A stretch of 7,352 nucleotides of DNA from Aequorivita sp. (GTDB lineage Bacteria > Bacteroidota > Bacteroidia > Flavobacteriales > Flavobacteriaceae): the NCBI GenBank assembly GCA_020435865.1, contig JAGQYZ010000356.1, forward strand, positions 1 through 7,352, given 5' to 3'. The notes beneath the pieces were generated by a model. It searched no databases, had not been told where the DNA came from, and saw nothing but the letters and a program-made list of their open reading frames with translations. Every line of letters starts with the position of its first letter. Within the stretch, counting starts at the first letter, position 1. Made by a program: the position numbers and the translations under genes. This document shows positions 6,543-7,352 of this stretch, in pieces.

Positions 6543-7210
6543 TGAATTATTTAATGCTTTTTATGGCAGTAGCCGTTGGTTATTTAGCTGCATTATTCTT
6601 AAAGAAAAAAGAATTGCGCAATATGGAAGTTTTTCTAGCTTTTAGTGGAGCTTTTTTATTATCTATAACGGTATTTGAACTTTTGCCAGAAGTCTTTGCG
6701 GTACCTTCAAAAAGTATCGGTGTTTATATAATGTTCGGAATATTATTACAAATATTTCTCGAATTTTTCTCCAAAGGTGCGGAACACGGGCACGTACATG
6801 TACATTCTGAAAACAAACATTTTCCTTGGATACTATTTGTAAGCCTTAGCATTCACGCGTTTATGGAGGGCTTTCCAATTTCCAAAGAAAACAATCTTTT
6901 GGTTGCTATTATAATACACAAAATCCCTGTAGCAATAATATTATCTTTCTTTTTTATAACAGCCGGCTACCGCAGATATACAACCCTTCTTTTTTTATTC
7001 TTTTTTGCTTTAATGACACCATTGGGCAGTTTTATTTCAACAAACTATAGCATTGTACATCAATATGAAACGCAAATAACGGCAGTAGTTATCGGTATAT
7101 TCCTTCACGTATCAACCACTATTCTATTTGAAAGCTCTAAAAACCACAAATTCAACCTCTCAAAAATGACGGCTGTTATTGTTGCTGTACTAATAGCTTA
7201 TCTTATTTAA
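6542..7210 (+). CDS. ZIP-family metal transporter with an atypical TM5 metal motif
   Basis: This 222-aa inner-membrane protein has about eight hydrophobic segments (about 3-20, 31-48, 58-76, 95-110, 117-140, 147-163, 178-196, 207-222), the usual ZIP number. TM2 contains FELLPE, and a histidine-rich loop EHGHVHVH (81-88) precedes TM4, as in many zinc/iron transporters. TM4 carries H105-A-F-M-E109-G110, close to the ZIP H-N-x-P-E-G signature. TM5 carries H126-K-I-P-V-A, where H-E-I-P-E-G or similar is usual, so acidic ligands are missing. ZIP proteins bring Zn, Fe or Mn into the cytoplasm; the metal cannot be read from sequence. The ATG at 6542 overlaps the TGA of the preceding gene by one base (TGATG) and is preferred over the in-frame TTG at 6539. 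A later Met at 6554 is also possible. No clear terminator follows. Confidence 0.85.
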   Translation: MNYLMLFMAVAVGYLAALFLKKKELRNMEVFLAFSGAFLLSITVFELLPEVFAVPSKSIGVYIMFGILLQIFLEFFSKGAEHGHVHVHSENKHFPWILFVSLSIHAFMEGFPISKENNLLVAIIIHKIPVAIILSFFFITAGYRRYTTLLFLFFFALMTPLGSFISTNYSIVHQYETQITAVVIGIFLHVSTTILFESSKNHKFNLSKMTAVIVAVLIAYLI

Positions 7211-7352
7211 GTAAATGAGTGGGAAGGTCTAAAGAGTTTTATACCTCTGTATCAACAAACAGAATTCCAACTTTACAGATTTTAAAACAGACTTGTCTTG
7301 ACCAAAAAGCAGCCCTCCACGGATACTCCATAGCAAAGCCATAGCAAAGCCA
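7211..7352. other. Unassigned 3' region with a minus-strand open frame running off the edge
   Basis: These 142 bases hold no recognisable gene, strong hairpin or terminator. On the minus strand a frame is open from the window edge (7352) to a TAA at 7241-7239, 37 codons, rich in aromatic residues and cysteine (GFAMEYPWRAAFW, VCFKICKVG). It could be the C-terminus of a convergent gene, but the composition and the 11-bp repeat in it look more like a repeat-derived or intergenic element. It is not called as a CDS. Confidence 0.4.
7328..7352. repeat. 11-bp tandem repeat (CCATAGCAAAG), cut by window edge
   Basis: CCATAGCAAAG occurs at 7328-7338 and again at 7339-7349, followed by CCA (7350-7352), which begins a third copy. 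The copies are identical and directly adjacent. The full copy number cannot be seen because the array continues past the end of the window. Confidence 0.8.

Noticed and set aside
7232..7247. Weak terminator after the ZIP gene (AGAG / CTCT)
   Set aside because: The stem is only 4 bp with an 8-nt loop and no following U-tract.
7328..7352. Possible CRISPR or attachment site at the window end
   Set aside because: The 11-bp units are directly adjacent with no spacers, too short for CRISPR, and no integrase or tRNA gene is nearby.

Overview
This AT-rich window looks like chromosome of a Bacteroidota bacterium, most likely family Flavobacteriaceae. The clues are a C-terminal type IX secretion (T9SS) sorting domain, no Shine-Dalgarno sequences, Bacteroidota-type -7 promoter boxes (TAnnTTTG) close to start codons, and proteins of Flavobacteriaceae character (DUF6452, DUF6048, a stand-alone THUMP methyltransferase). 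The family assignments are recognised by eye; no search was run.

Layout: (1) 1-468, the 3' end of a T9SS-exported protein on the + strand. (2) 508-538, a perfect 13-bp hairpin that terminates both this gene and the convergent rocD. (3) 564-1805, minus strand, ornithine aminotransferase rocD. (4) 1806-1951, a divergent intergenic region with two competing hairpins and a promoter box almost touching the next start codon. (5) 1952-4594, a + strand run: rlmD (23S rRNA m5U methyltransferase), a small lipoprotein (DUF6452) and an outer-membrane-like protein (DUF6048), the last two overlapping out of frame by up to 38 nt. (6) 4595-5752, minus strand, a THUMP-domain RNA methyltransferase whose stop codon directly abuts the DUF6048 stop. 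(7) 5753-5810, a short divergent promoter region with two facing -7 boxes. (8) 5811-7210, a + strand pair joined by TGATG: a class I SAM methyltransferase and a ZIP-family metal transporter. (9) 7211-7352, non-coding or unassigned, ending in an 11-bp tandem repeat cut by the window edge.

Most of the window is compact housekeeping sequence: two RNA base methyltransferases, one amino-acid catabolic enzyme and one metal transporter. The least understood part is the DUF6452/DUF6048 pair, a predicted surface lipoprotein translationally linked to a predicted beta-barrel. I see no mobile element, CRISPR array, toxin-antitoxin or defence locus, tRNA or rRNA.
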